A DNA stretch of 48,847 nucleotides, from positions 1 to 48,847 of the forward strand of contig LVAJ01000018.1 of assembly GCA_001603005.1 (NCBI GenBank), given 5' to 3'. This stretch comes from Clostridiales bacterium Firm_04 (lineage in GTDB: Bacteria > Bacillota > Clostridia > Oscillospirales > Ruminococcaceae). Below the pieces are notes generated by a model that searched no databases, was not told the DNA's origin, and was given only the letters and a program-made list of their open reading frames with translations. Numbering within the stretch: position 1 is the first letter of the stretch; the number at the start of each line of letters is the position of its first letter. Below are positions 1 to 8,878 of the stretch, piece by piece. Both the position numbers and the translations under genes were made by a program.

Positions 1-18
1 AAATAGATACATTCACGA
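1..18. repeat. Left copy of an 18-bp inverted repeat flanking the integrase gene
   Basis: Positions 1-18 are the reverse complement of 1345-1362 with 17 of 18 bases matching; the core is AATGTATCTATTT. The two copies bracket the integrase and the small ORF before it. They could be recombinase core or arm sites. The left copy sits at the window edge, so its true extent is unknown. Confidence 0.6.
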
Positions 19-83
19 TAAAGTTCAAAAAACAGCGTAAAACCGTCACTATTCAATTGTCAAGATACTGTTCTGACAACAAT

Positions 84-1172
84 TTACAACTGCATACACA
101 TATTCATCAGCCTGCGTTCATAAGTGCGGTCAGGATGGATATATCGGTTGAGTGTCAGGGTGACGCTGCTGTGACCGAGAACGGCAGACAGAGCTTTGAC
201 ATGAAAGCCTTTCTCGGTGGAATTGGTCGCAAACGTGTGGCGGAGCTTGTGATAATTGTGGTTATCTACCTCCGCCGATTGCAGTATCTTCTTGTAGCGA
301 TACTGCATCGTGCGAGGCTCAACTGGCTTGTCCGCACCCGATAAGATGAAATGATCGGCTTCATCACGGAACATTTCAAAGTATTTCATCAATGCATCGG
401 GGATAGCGATCTCTCGGAACGATGTTGCCGACTTCGGTGCTGAGATCACGATCTTTGTTTTTCTGTTGCCGTTAGCAGAGCTGATACGCTGAACAGTACT
501 GCGGATATGCAGTATCTTGTTCCGAAAGTCCACATCTTCCCATTTCAGCCCACAAAGCTCACCGATACGCAGTCCCATATAAAGTGACAGCAGGATGCCG
601 AAAGAGGTCAGCGACATATTGTCTTTCAGATACGAAACGAGCTTTTTCTGCTCTGTATCGCTGATCTTCTCAACCTGCTTTCTTTCGGCTTTTGGAAGAA
701 CGACATTTTTCAGCGATAATCTGAAGCCATACTCCTCCTGAGCATATTTCATCATCGTTTTGAAAACAGTAAATATATCCCTCACATAGCTTGCAGATAA
801 CCCGTCTGCGAGCTTTTTGTTTATAAATGCGTTTATCTTGCCTGCGGTCAGGTCTTCACACGGAATATCCCCGAATTCGGGCAGAATGTGCTTTTCAAAC
901 TTGTTCCGGTAGTTGGCAAGCGTAGATTCCTTGACACGGTTCACCACGGCATTCAGCCATTCCCGATACACCTTGCCGACTTTGATATATCTGCCCGAAA
1001 GATAGCGTGTGGCTATCTCACGCCCTATCAGCACCTTGCTCTCGGTTTCTTCGTAGGTCTTGCCATAAACATAATGATATTGTGCTTTGCCGTTATCGGT
1101 GTATTCAGCGATGAACTTCCCGACATACCGTCCGTCTTTACGCTTTGTAATAGTTATACCTGTTTTCTCCAT
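84..1172 (-). CDS. int: Tyrosine recombinase / phage-type integrase
   Basis: This is a site-specific recombinase that would integrate and excise the element to its right. It has 362 residues, the usual length for Tn916/phage-type integrases. Residues 1-60 look like the AP2-like arm-binding region, about 65-150 like the SAM-like core-binding domain, and 170-350 like the catalytic domain. Catalytic residues are visible: Arg202 in LRIGELCGL, His308 and Arg311 in HKLRHTF, His334 in GHSS and the nucleophile Tyr344 in NRYIH. The set is complete, so the enzyme is probably active. The ATG directly follows the stop codon of a 47-codon ORF, which suggests translational coupling. Its 3' end faces the window edge, where an attachment site would be expected. 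Confidence 0.95.
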   Translation of the reverse strand: MEKTGITITKRKDGRYVGKFIAEYTDNGKAQYHYVYGKTYEETESKVLIGREIATRYLSGRYIKVGKVYREWLNAVVNRVKESTLANYRNKFEKHILPEFGDIPCEDLTAGKINAFINKKLADGLSASYVRDIFTVFKTMMKYAQEEYGFRLSLKNVVLPKAERKQVEKISDTEQKKLVSYLKDNMSLTSFGILLSLYMGLRIGELCGLKWEDVDFRNKILHIRSTVQRISSANGNRKTKIVISAPKSATSFREIAIPDALMKYFEMFRDEADHFILSGADKPVEPRTMQYRYKKILQSAEVDNHNYHKLRHTFATNSTEKGFHVKALSAVLGHSSVTLTLNRYIHPDRTYERRLMNMCMQL

Positions 1173-1316
1173 TCAGTAGCCCTCCAACGCCCTCAGAATA
1201 GCAATCTGCACATCTGAGTCAGCCCTCTTGTATACAAACCGCCGATTTTCAGCCTGATACTTGAAAATTTTCGGTAAATCCTGTATAATATCATTATGGG
1301 ATATTATGTCTTTCAA
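1173..1316 (-). CDS. Small ORF immediately upstream of integrase (possible excisionase-like protein)
   Basis: A 47-codon frame starts at TTG (1316) and its TGA is immediately followed by the integrase ATG. An in-frame TAA lies a few codons upstream, and no ATG is available. The product begins MKDIISHNDI and ends QIAILRALEGY; it is rich in charged residues, with a basic stretch (ENRRFVYKR). Small proteins encoded just before a tyrosine integrase are often excisionases or directionality factors, but I see no diagnostic winged-helix motif. The ribosome site is weak. It could be a remnant of a longer gene. Confidence 0.4.
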   Translation of the reverse strand: MKDIISHNDIIQDLPKIFKYQAENRRFVYKRADSDVQIAILRALEGY

Positions 1317-1344
1317 CGCAAATACCTGTTAAAATATGCGGATT

Positions 1345-1362
1345 TCGTAAATGTATCTATTT
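1345..1362. repeat. Right copy of the integrase-flanking inverted repeat
   Basis: This copy matches the reverse complement of 1-18 at 17 of 18 positions. It lies just upstream of the integrase-linked small ORF. From 1363 to 1471 there is no convincing gene. Confidence 0.6.
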
Positions 1363-1471
1363 TGAGAAATCGGCTTTTCTGTATTATATACGGTTACTGC
1401 GCTGAGGTCATGTAGTATGCGCGCCGGTATTGCGCTACTTGTGCGCTGATTGTGTGAAAGTACTCTTGCTT

Positions 1472-1528
1472 ATAACAACAAAAGTCGTATCCAACGAACT
1501 GTGCTGGATACGACTTTGGTATTGTTAT
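1472..1528 (-). terminator. Long hairpin, probable intrinsic terminator of the minus-strand genes
   Basis: A 13-bp perfect stem (1481-1493 with 1505-1517, arm AAAGTCGTATCCA) is extended by a 7-bp stem (1472-1478 with 1522-1528). On the minus strand the stem is followed by TTTTGTTGTT. It sits directly after the membrane-protein gene at 1545-1958. Confidence 0.6.
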
Positions 1529-1544
1529 AGAAGTCTGAATATGT

Positions 1545-1958
1545 TCAGGCTACATTTTTCATATAGGGATCTACGAGTGTTTGGTGTTCTCCAAGTTCTA
1601 TACCAAGAGCTGCAGCCTGTGCGATTTTCTCGGCGGAAGGGTGCCAATCATCAGGAAGGTTACGTATAAATCCTTCAACTCCAAAGGGAACCCCATTGTT
1701 TAGTGTTTTGCTGACGGTGATTGCTTCCGTCTCAACAGTAGTGATCACTTCGGTTGTTGTCTCGATCATCGAGGGATCAGCAATAGGAGGAACTTTACTT
1801 GCAAGTTTCTTGCCTCCTTTAACAAGTGCTATAAGTGCGTCCTTGTTCTTAAAAATAAGAACGCCTACACCAACGGCAACTACAACTCCGCCGATGATGA
1901 GAACCTTTTTCTTATTACGTTCCCACCAGGTGGTCTCGGTCTTATTCTGTTCGTTCAT
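1545..1958 (-). CDS. Hypothetical single-pass membrane protein of the mobile element
   Basis: Family not recognised. The start at 1958 (MNEQNKTETT) is chosen because AAAGGAGG lies at good spacing; an upstream ATG in the same frame has no such site. The product has 137 residues: a short polar N-terminus ending in a basic WERNKKK stretch, one hydrophobic segment (about residues 20-37, VLIIGGVVVAVGVGVLIF), a Lys/Gly-rich patch, a Thr/Glu-rich linker (ETTTEVITTVETEA), and a C-terminal domain of about 55 residues. The layout fits a membrane-anchored accessory protein. It is last in a run with the 1978-2274 gene. Confidence 0.7.
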   Translation of the reverse strand: MNEQNKTETTWWERNKKKVLIIGGVVVAVGVGVLIFKNKDALIALVKGGKKLASKVPPIADPSMIETTTEVITTVETEAITVSKTLNNGVPFGVEGFIRNLPDDWHPSAEKIAQAAALGIELGEHQTLVDPYMKNVA

Positions 1959-1977
1959 AGTGACTCCTCCTTTAGAT

Positions 1978-2274
1978 TTAAGCAACAGCAATAACTGTTA
2001 CCAGTGTTCGAGCGTGTCCCTTGTTACCCATAAAGAGAAAAGCGAACCCGTTCATTATCCTGACTTGCGACGAACTATAAAGGTGAGTGATATGCTTTAT
2101 GTACCACTCGTACTCGGCATCGGTCATGTTTTCTTCACTCCTTCCTTCATACCGTGCCGTTTTGACCATATGCTGCCAGCTTTTAAAGCCGTCATAGTTC
2201 TTGACTCGTTCTTCGAGCCGCTGCATAGCGTGATGCGTGATCTCGATAGGTTTTCTTTGTGGATAGTTCAGCAT
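1978..2274 (-). CDS. Hypothetical protein of the mobile element
   Basis: This 98-residue product begins MLNYPQRKPIEITHHAMQ. The start is chosen because GGGAG precedes it by about 8 bases; an in-frame ATG six codons upstream lies before that site. The N-terminal ITHHAMQRLEERV resembles the His/Arg motif at the start of several small phage and mobile-element proteins (for example DUF4258-like), but the match is too short to assign a family. The middle is aromatic and acidic, and the C-terminus is hydrophobic (ARTLVTVIAVA). Its stop lies 20 bases before the start of the next gene, so the two are probably co-transcribed. Confidence 0.65.
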   Translation of the reverse strand: MLNYPQRKPIEITHHAMQRLEERVKNYDGFKSWQHMVKTARYEGRSEENMTDAEYEWYIKHITHLYSSSQVRIMNGFAFLFMGNKGHARTLVTVIAVA

Positions 2275-2328
2275 TTCTATCACTCCCTTCATGTTGTGAG
2301 CTTATTATATCATTTCTAACAGCGAACG

Positions 2329-3825
2329 TCAGTCAGATTTGGGACTAACAAGTCCCATAGTCAACAACTCTGCTAAATCAAACGTTTTGTGAGTTATTAG
2401 AAAAGCACCTACTTCCTCTATGGTACTTAATCCGAGTTCAAATCCCGCACATAGATCTTCAATGCTCAGGTCTATATGACTTTCATCAGATAGAGTGAAT
2501 ACGGCACTATCAACACCAACTCCAACAATTTCGCCATATTCATCATAAGTGCATTGAAAATCATCTTTTACATGATAATAAGATAAAACATCAAGGTTTG
2601 AATTAAAACTGGTTTCTATAATCCTTTTAAGATTACAAATATGTGCCATTCCGGATCTTAGCTTATCTATAAGCGAATTGATCTTATCCTTTGCGCTGAG
2701 GTAAGCCCTGACTCGAAGTCGAATTATCTCCTTTCTGTCCATACTTACCGAAGCAATTGCGTTTTCAATTTGTTCTACAGAAGAATAATGTTCATCATAT
2801 TTGTCAGGTATTTTTCCAAACAGGTCGAGATATTCTTGTTCGGAAAGATAATACCTCATAAATCGGCTTTTGTGTGACACATAGAGTGTATACTCACCAT
2901 TAACATAGTCCATGAGATAGTATTCACCCAGTTCAGGAACAGTGTAGTTGTAAGTTTCATAGAATACATGAAGTTCGTTTTTTATTACTTTGGCTGAAAT
3001 ACGCTCATGATAGTTACGGGTATCATTCAGCGGTTCTGCAATTCTTTTTTTCTCAGCCATTGCCCTCCGTTGTAGCTCTATAAAACAGTTTTTAAATATA
3101 CCTGAATTTTCAGGACTGTCGTATTTATGATACCACTCACCCCTCATAGGATATTCAGTACATGACAAAAAGCCATCAGGCTCTGCACATAATTCATATC
3201 CTTTTCTGCCATTATCGTCAAGCCACATGAAAGCATATATTCTGCATAACCTTTTATATGAAGTATCAAGGGAATCATAAGGATCGCCGTATATAAGCTC
3301 ATCAGTTCTGCATTCAACGCTCGTCTTAATAACCCTGAAAGGGTATTCAGGCTTTATAATATCTTTCTTTTTGCGATGATCAATAATATCCAGTTCAGGA
3401 AAGAATTTTCCGCTTAATTTCTGGTTTATTTCGTCTATGGTCAGGAAGTATTTGGTTTGTTCATCGAGTATATCCATTAGCATTTCATCTCTCGGATCAT
3501 AGTCATTTAATTCTTCCATATCGTAATAGTATAAGCCATCATTTGTATCCGAAGTATCCGCTTGTAACATAGCGCATATTGCAATAATACAATCCCTTTT
3601 TTTCAGTACTTTACTTTTATTAACGTAGTGTCTGAACAATTCGTAATCTATATCAAGCATATCGGCAATGTCCTTTTTAGATATAGCTTGACCGGTGTGT
3701 TCTTTAAGTTTCTTCAACATACGATCAAAGAAAAGAGAAAAAGATTGTTTTGTAACTTTTGTCCTATCAGAAAAGTCTTGTTCTTTGCTGAAAACAAGGT
3801 TCTTTGTCTGCTGCTCGTTATTCAT
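2329..3825 (-). CDS. Large HTH-type protein of unknown function
   Basis: The product has 498 residues and its start is supported by AAGGAGG. Residues about 30-75 (SKKDIADMLDIDYELFRHYVNKS) look like an XRE-type helix-turn-helix. The rest is unfamiliar: an acidic stretch around 95-115, a Tyr-rich middle with several Cys residues, and a helical C-terminal third. I infer a DNA-binding regulator with a large sensory or effector region. Two related palindromes (2340-2357 and 3913-3930) lie at its two ends, which suggests autoregulation. It could instead be a defence or addiction component, but no catalytic motif shows that. Confidence 0.7.
   Translation of the reverse strand: MNNEQQTKNLVFSKEQDFSDRTKVTKQSFSLFFDRMLKKLKEHTGQAISKKDIADMLDIDYELFRHYVNKSKVLKKRDCIIAICAMLQADTSDTNDGLYYYDMEELNDYDPRDEMLMDILDEQTKYFLTIDEINQKLSGKFFPELDIIDHRKKKDIIKPEYPFRVIKTSVECRTDELIYGDPYDSLDTSYKRLCRIYAFMWLDDNGRKGYELCAEPDGFLSCTEYPMRGEWYHKYDSPENSGIFKNCFIELQRRAMAEKKRIAEPLNDTRNYHERISAKVIKNELHVFYETYNYTVPELGEYYLMDYVNGEYTLYVSHKSRFMRYYLSEQEYLDLFGKIPDKYDEHYSSVEQIENAIASVSMDRKEIIRLRVRAYLSAKDKINSLIDKLRSGMAHICNLKRIIETSFNSNLDVLSYYHVKDDFQCTYDEYGEIVGVGVDSAVFTLSDESHIDLSIEDLCAGFELGLSTIEEVGAFLITHKTFDLAELLTMGLVSPKSD
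2340..2357. promoter_or_regulatory. Palindrome inside the 3' end of the HTH gene
   Basis: TGGGACT-aaca-AGTCCCA is a perfect 7-bp inverted repeat. It overlaps the last codons of the HTH gene and is followed by ATAGTCAACA. The same two elements recur upstream of the gene at 3898-3930, so this is a candidate operator. Confidence 0.45.
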
Positions 3826-3875
3826 GCCAGTACCTCCTTGATTTTTAGTGAAATGTGGCTTTCGGTGATGTTTCT

Positions 3876-3905
3876 ATAATAACATAACATGACTTCAATA
3901 GTCAA
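3876..3905 (-). promoter_or_regulatory. Promoter of the HTH gene
   Basis: On the minus strand, TTGACT (3905-3900), an 18-bp spacer and TATTAT (3881-3876) precede the HTH gene by about 50 bases. Confidence 0.55.
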
Positions 3906-3912
3906 CAGAATG

Positions 3913-3930
3913 TGGGACTAATTAGTTCCA
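3913..3930. promoter_or_regulatory. Operator-like palindrome upstream of the HTH promoter
   Basis: TGGGACT-aatt-AGTTCCA is a near-perfect inverted repeat located just upstream of the -35 box. It matches the palindrome at 2340-2357, and both copies lie next to the sequence ATAGTCAACA. Confidence 0.5.
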
Positions 3931-3990
3931 CTTTGGTGAGTTTTTGAAATAAAATGAGCGAGCTGCCGTTTTGGCAACTCGCTCTCTAGC

Positions 3991-4060
3991 TTATTCATCT
4001 TCGTCACTGCACTTGTCAAGCCCATGAAGTAGTTGGATATATACGCACTCCGTTCGTCTG
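3991..4060 (-). pseudogene. Duplicated 3'-end fragment of the 69-residue gene at 4423-4632
   Basis: Bases 4001-4050 closely repeat 4430-4479. Translated, the fragment reads ECVYIQLLHGLDKCSDEDE and then stops, nearly identical to the C-terminus of the neighbouring small protein. It has no start of its own and lies in frame after the ssb stop codon. I read it as a remnant left by duplication and deletion around ssb. Confidence 0.65.
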
Positions 4061-4080
4061 GGAGAATACCGCCCACATCG

Positions 4081-4410
4081 TCAGAAAAGCTGCCCCGAAT
4101 CAACGTCTACTTTGACTGCAAACCTATTCTGAAAGTGCAGTTCCTCAACGATAATAACCACAGTATTATCAGGAGTCTTTCTGAGCGAGCCAACAAAGGT
4201 TATCTGTCCGCCTTTTGAGTAGAGGAAACTCACGGACTTGGCGTTGTCATCAAAAGCAAGGCAGGTGAACGTGTCTGTCTCAACGGTATCACTGCCGTTG
4301 CGTTTTGGCTGGTCTACTGCAATGCAAAATTTGCAGTAGCTGCGATCCTCCTCAGTTACAACGGATAAATCGGTGGTGATGCGTCCTGTCATCATTATTT
4401 TGTTCAGCAT
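4081..4410 (-). CDS. ssb: Single-stranded DNA-binding protein (short, element-borne)
   Basis: This protein would coat single-stranded DNA during transfer or replication of the element. The OB-fold pattern of SSB is visible: an MLNKIMMTGRITTDL start, a CKFCIAVDQPKRN strand, DTFTCLAFDDNAK and GGQITFVGSLRK. At 109 residues it is shorter than chromosomal SSB, and it ends DSGQLF without the usual acidic DDDIPF-type tail that recruits partners. An acidic DEDE tail does occur in the same frame just past the stop, inside the duplicated fragment at 3991-4060. The start follows GAAAGGAG. It is probably co-transcribed with the 69-residue gene, whose stop lies 13 bases upstream. Confidence 0.85.
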   Translation of the reverse strand: MLNKIMMTGRITTDLSVVTEEDRSYCKFCIAVDQPKRNGSDTVETDTFTCLAFDDNAKSVSFLYSKGGQITFVGSLRKTPDNTVVIIVEELHFQNRFAVKVDVDSGQLF

Positions 4411-4422
4411 AGTCTTCTCCTT

Positions 4423-4632
4423 TCAATCCTCGTCACTGCACTCGTCAAGCCCGTGAAGTAGCTGAATGTATACGCACTCTGCACGTTCATGCTCCTCGCC
4501 CTCGGTAGTCATCATGAGTTCAAGGAAATATGCCTTTGCTTCTTTGTAGTCCGCCCAGACCTCACGCTTGCCGTTACAGACAGTCGTGACCTTGCGTGAT
4601 CTCGGCATTGCCAATTCAGGTGTTTTTAACAT
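4423..4632 (-). CDS. Small hypothetical protein common to clostridial mobile elements
   Basis: This 69-residue protein starts MLKTPELAMP after GGAGG. The frame stays open upstream to 4815, but that part has no ribosome site and does not look like the same protein, so the shorter start is preferred. The core KREVWADYKEAKAYFLELMMTTEG followed by ERAECVYIQLL resembles small uncharacterised proteins I recall from conjugative elements; no function is known to me. Its C-terminal part is duplicated at 3991-4060. Confidence 0.65.
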   Translation of the reverse strand: MLKTPELAMPRSRKVTTVCNGKREVWADYKEAKAYFLELMMTTEGEEHERAECVYIQLLHGLDECSDED

Positions 4633-4822
4633 AACTGTTACCTCCAAATCATTATTGTAGATACAGTATATACCATAATAGCGCCAGAGTCCAGCATATA
4701 GGAATAATTGTAACCATTCTTGTGAAAGGCGCAGCAATTTCAAAAGTCTTTCCGGTACATTGCGCACATATCGTATTTCATCGCCGTCGGGAATTATCCT
4801 GACGGCGATTTTCATATTCTGC

Positions 4823-5167
4823 TCAATGCTTTAGCTGAGCCACCTTTGTTTGCAGAAACATCAGCGGACGCCAGAGCTTATCGCCAAGCCCCTTGATCTC
4901 CTCAATGTCCTCCTTGTAAACCTTGTTCGTGACATTTGCACGGTGGGCAATTTGGTTGATATTGTTGGCGATATTATTCGCAAGTACAGTGAGCCGTTTC
5001 AGCTCGTTCTCATCGATATGGACGATGTAACCTTCGAAGATCATGGCTCTCACAAATGTACTGAGACTGCTCATACCGCTGTTAGCAAACTTCTTCTTGA
5101 TAGCCGCCATTTCTTCGGGGCTGACACGGACTTTCAGGTACAATGTACGCTTCTTTTCTTCTTTCAT
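4823..5167 (-). CDS. mobC: MobC-type relaxosome accessory protein
   Basis: MobC proteins bind oriT and help the relaxase open it for conjugative mobilization. The 114-residue product has the family layout: a basic start, a ribbon-helix-helix-like stretch (LKVRVSPEEMAAIKKKF, then SLSTFVRAMIF) and the typical LTVLANNIANNINQIAHRAN helix. The start follows AGGAG. In intact elements a relaxase gene usually lies directly downstream; here only the small genes and ssb follow, so the relaxase seems to have been lost. The non-coding region upstream (5168-5694) is where oriT would be expected. Confidence 0.85.
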   Translation of the reverse strand: MKEEKKRTLYLKVRVSPEEMAAIKKKFANSGMSSLSTFVRAMIFEGYIVHIDENELKRLTVLANNIANNINQIAHRANVTNKVYKEDIEEIKGLGDKLWRPLMFLQTKVAQLKH

Positions 5168-5199
5168 TTCTCTTGTTCTCCTTTTTTATTTTTATCAAT

Positions 5200-5360
5200 T
5201 CGGGGTCGTAGGGGCAGCGCCCTCTGCCAAGCCTTGTACTATGTGTGAAGTCGCAATTTGCGCCCACATAGTACCGTGCTTGCTGGTAGAGTTTCGCCCC
5301 TGTGGGGCGAATGTCATTTCCGAGCCTTTCGGCTCGGTCTATTTTTCTCGATTCCGAGAA
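5200..5360. other. Candidate oriT region upstream of mobC (hairpin cluster)
   Basis: This gene-free stretch holds several consecutive hairpins. They are 5236-5245 with 5265-5274 (10-bp stem, arm GTACTATGTG, 19-nt loop containing TTTGCGCCC), 5293-5300 with 5304-5311 (8 bp, TTCGCCCC), and 5320-5326 with 5331-5337 (7 bp, CCGAGCC). A TGCGCCC core next to a hairpin upstream of mobC recalls the nic region of MOBQ-type origins. The location and structure support oriT; the exact nick site is inference. Confidence 0.4.
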
Positions 5361-5589
5361 TTGGAGCTGTGCGACTTTCTCTATATCGTCGCTCCCCATA
5401 ATCAATATAGCGCACTTTCCCGATCACGTCAATAATAAATTTCAGATTTTTTATGTTCGCTCAAAATCGCTTCGTCAAAATGACCGGATAACATAAACAG
5501 CGAAATAGCGTACTTTTAGTTTTTTGAATCGCAAAATTCCCCGGACATTTGTTGACAAAGTATGAACAAAAGTTTGTGCGCAATGCGGC

Positions 5590-5619
5590 TTGTATTTCAA
5601 ATGTAGAGCGCGCTATAAT
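5590..5619 (+). promoter_or_regulatory. Promoter for the 5695-6048 gene
   Basis: TTGTAT (5590-5595), an 18-bp spacer and TATAAT (5614-5619). The bases GCGCGC directly precede the -10 box, as they do at the recombinase promoter at 6408-6436. Confidence 0.5.
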
Positions 5620-5694
5620 TGGATCATGGCAGGTGGGCTTCGGTCACTCGGCTCTGCCTGCTGAGAACAAAAAAAGAAAGGTTGTGATTTTTCT

Positions 5695-6048
5695 ATGGGC
5701 ATCTATACAGAAAAGAGAGATCAGCTCATTGAGAAGATCAAAGGTTTGGAAAAGCGTATCGCAAGCGATACTGCGAAAAAGAAAACTCTGGAGGACAAGC
5801 TGAAAGAAGTTTCCCGTCTGGCTATGGCAGAGGAATACAACTGCAAGCCCAGAGATCTTGATGAGATCATAACTTCGGAGCATTCACTGTTGCAGAAACT
5901 CCGTGCAAGCGGTCTGTCCGATGAGGAACTGCTGAAACTGGTCGGCGGCGGAAACGCTGAGAATGATAAAAGCGATACCGCCGATCTCGTCGAAGACATC
6001 GGACAGCAAATGAGCTTTATGGACAAAGCGAATCCCTATGAGGATTAA
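5695..6048 (+). CDS. Coiled-coil hypothetical protein of the mobile element
   Basis: The product has 117 residues. Residues 1-45 form a Lys/Glu-rich helix with heptad character (KRDQLIEKIKGLEKRIASDTAKKKT in part), followed by a helical segment with SGLSDEELLKLVGGG and an acidic C-terminus ending DKANPYED. It resembles the small coiled-coil DUF proteins (DUF4315-like) beside recombinases in clostridial elements, but I cannot assign the family with confidence. The ribosome site is weak (AAAGG, long spacing). It is followed by a strong double hairpin and then the TnpW-like gene. Confidence 0.6.
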   Translation: MGIYTEKRDQLIEKIKGLEKRIASDTAKKKTLEDKLKEVSRLAMAEEYNCKPRDLDEIITSEHSLLQKLRASGLSDEELLKLVGGGNAENDKSDTADLVEDIGQQMSFMDKANPYED

Positions 6049-6071
6049 AACTATCCGGTAACAAAAAGTGT

Positions 6072-6120
6072 AGCCGTAAAATACTCAGTCGGCTCAAAAC
6101 ACTGAGCCGACCTTACGGCT
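6072..6120. repeat. Nested inverted repeat between element genes
   Basis: An outer 8-bp stem (6072-6079 with 6113-6120, AGCCGTAA) encloses an inner 9-bp stem (6088-6096 with 6103-6111, GTCGGCTCA). There is no T-run after it, so a simple terminator is unlikely; it could be an RNA control or processing element. Confidence 0.6.
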
Positions 6121-6200
6121 ATTATGAGGGTGAAAGACAGAAAGCGAAGCCCTCAACTCTAAAGCATAGAGATAGAGAAGCTAAAGGAGTAAAATTCGCT

Positions 6201-8131
<1,931 letters not shown>

Positions 8132-8164
8132 ATCTTCAAATCATAAAAACTTCTTTACGAGTAC

Positions 8165-8193
8165 CCGTCTTTCCCGGGGCAGGCGGTTTTTTT
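8165..8193 (+). terminator. Intrinsic terminator
   Basis: CCGTCT (8165-8170) pairs with AGGCGG (8181-8186) and is followed by seven T. It separates the mobile element from the sigma factor operon. Confidence 0.55.
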
Positions 8194-8198
8194 GCATG

Positions 8199-8227
8199 TT
8201 GACAAAAGAAACAGCGGATGCTACAAT
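8199..8227 (+). promoter_or_regulatory. Promoter of the sigma factor operon
   Basis: TTGACA (8199-8204), a 17-bp spacer and TACAAT (8222-8227), expected to start transcription near 8234. Confidence 0.7.
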
Positions 8228-8269
8228 GAAAGCGGAAAAATTTTTTGCGCGGAAGTGTAATTTTTCCGG

Positions 8270-8878
8270 ATGAATGTCGTTCTGATAGACAGAAGGGCAA
8301 ACGCAAAGGCGGTGATTGCCATAGATGACAAAAGGATCCTTTTGATGCTGCATAGCAGAGATGAGCAGGCGCTTTCGGCAACCGCTGCCGGATACGGTGC
8401 GCTCTGCAAGGCTGTTGCGCTCGATATTCTCGGCAGTGAGCAGGACGCTGAGGAATGCCTCAATGATGCCCTTCTGGCGGTGTGGAATGCGATCCCGCCT
8501 GCAAACCCCGAAAACTATCGAGCCTATCTCCTGAAACTTCTGCGCAATATTGCACTGGACAAGTACAAGGAAAAGCACCGTGAGAAACGCGGCGGCGGGC
8601 AGTATGCGGCGGCACTTGATGAGCTTGCCGAGATCCTGCCGGCTGCGCAGAGCACGGAACATGCCGTTGAACAGCGCGAAATGCTGCACGCGGTCTCGCG
8701 CTTTCTCGATACCCTGCCGGATGTTCAGCGTGACCTGTTCGTCCGGCGGTACTGGCGGTTCTCGCCGTTTGAGGATCTCGCGCGCGATTACGGCATGAGC
8801 GTCAATCATGTGCGCGTGACCTTGACGCGTCTGCGCAAACGGCTGCAGAAACATCTGAGAAAGGAGGGACTGCTGTGA
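8270..8878 (+). CDS. RNA polymerase sigma-70 family factor (ECF-like)
   Basis: This factor would direct RNA polymerase to a small regulon. Region 2 spans about residues 25-100 (DAEECLNDALLAVWNAIPP, then YLLKLLRNIALDKYKEKHREK). Region 4 spans about 140-200 (LPDVQRDLFVRRYWRFSPFEDLA, then YGMSVNHVRVTLTRLRKRL). The start is uncertain. The ATG at 8270 has a poor ribosome site, whereas AAAGGCGGTGA, one base off perfect, lies in the right place for an ATA codon at 8321. That codon aligns with the usual N-terminus of the family (IDDKRILLML). The stop overlaps the GTG of the next gene by four bases (GTGA), so factor and anti-sigma are translationally coupled. Confidence 0.85.
   Translation: MNVVLIDRRANAKAVIAIDDKRILLMLHSRDEQALSATAAGYGALCKAVALDILGSEQDAEECLNDALLAVWNAIPPANPENYRAYLLKLLRNIALDKYKEKHREKRGGGQYAAALDELAEILPAAQSTEHAVEQREMLHAVSRFLDTLPDVQRDLFVRRYWRFSPFEDLARDYGMSVNHVRVTLTRLRKRLQKHLRKEGLL

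Noticed and set aside
4633..4815. N-terminal extension of the 69-residue element gene to 4815
   Set aside because: The extra part has no ribosome site, while a good GGAGG precedes the ATG at 4632; the extension looks like chance open frame.
5082..5405. A 107-residue frame in the candidate oriT region
   Set aside because: It overlaps mobC and the hairpin cluster, with no ribosome site and low-complexity charged composition.
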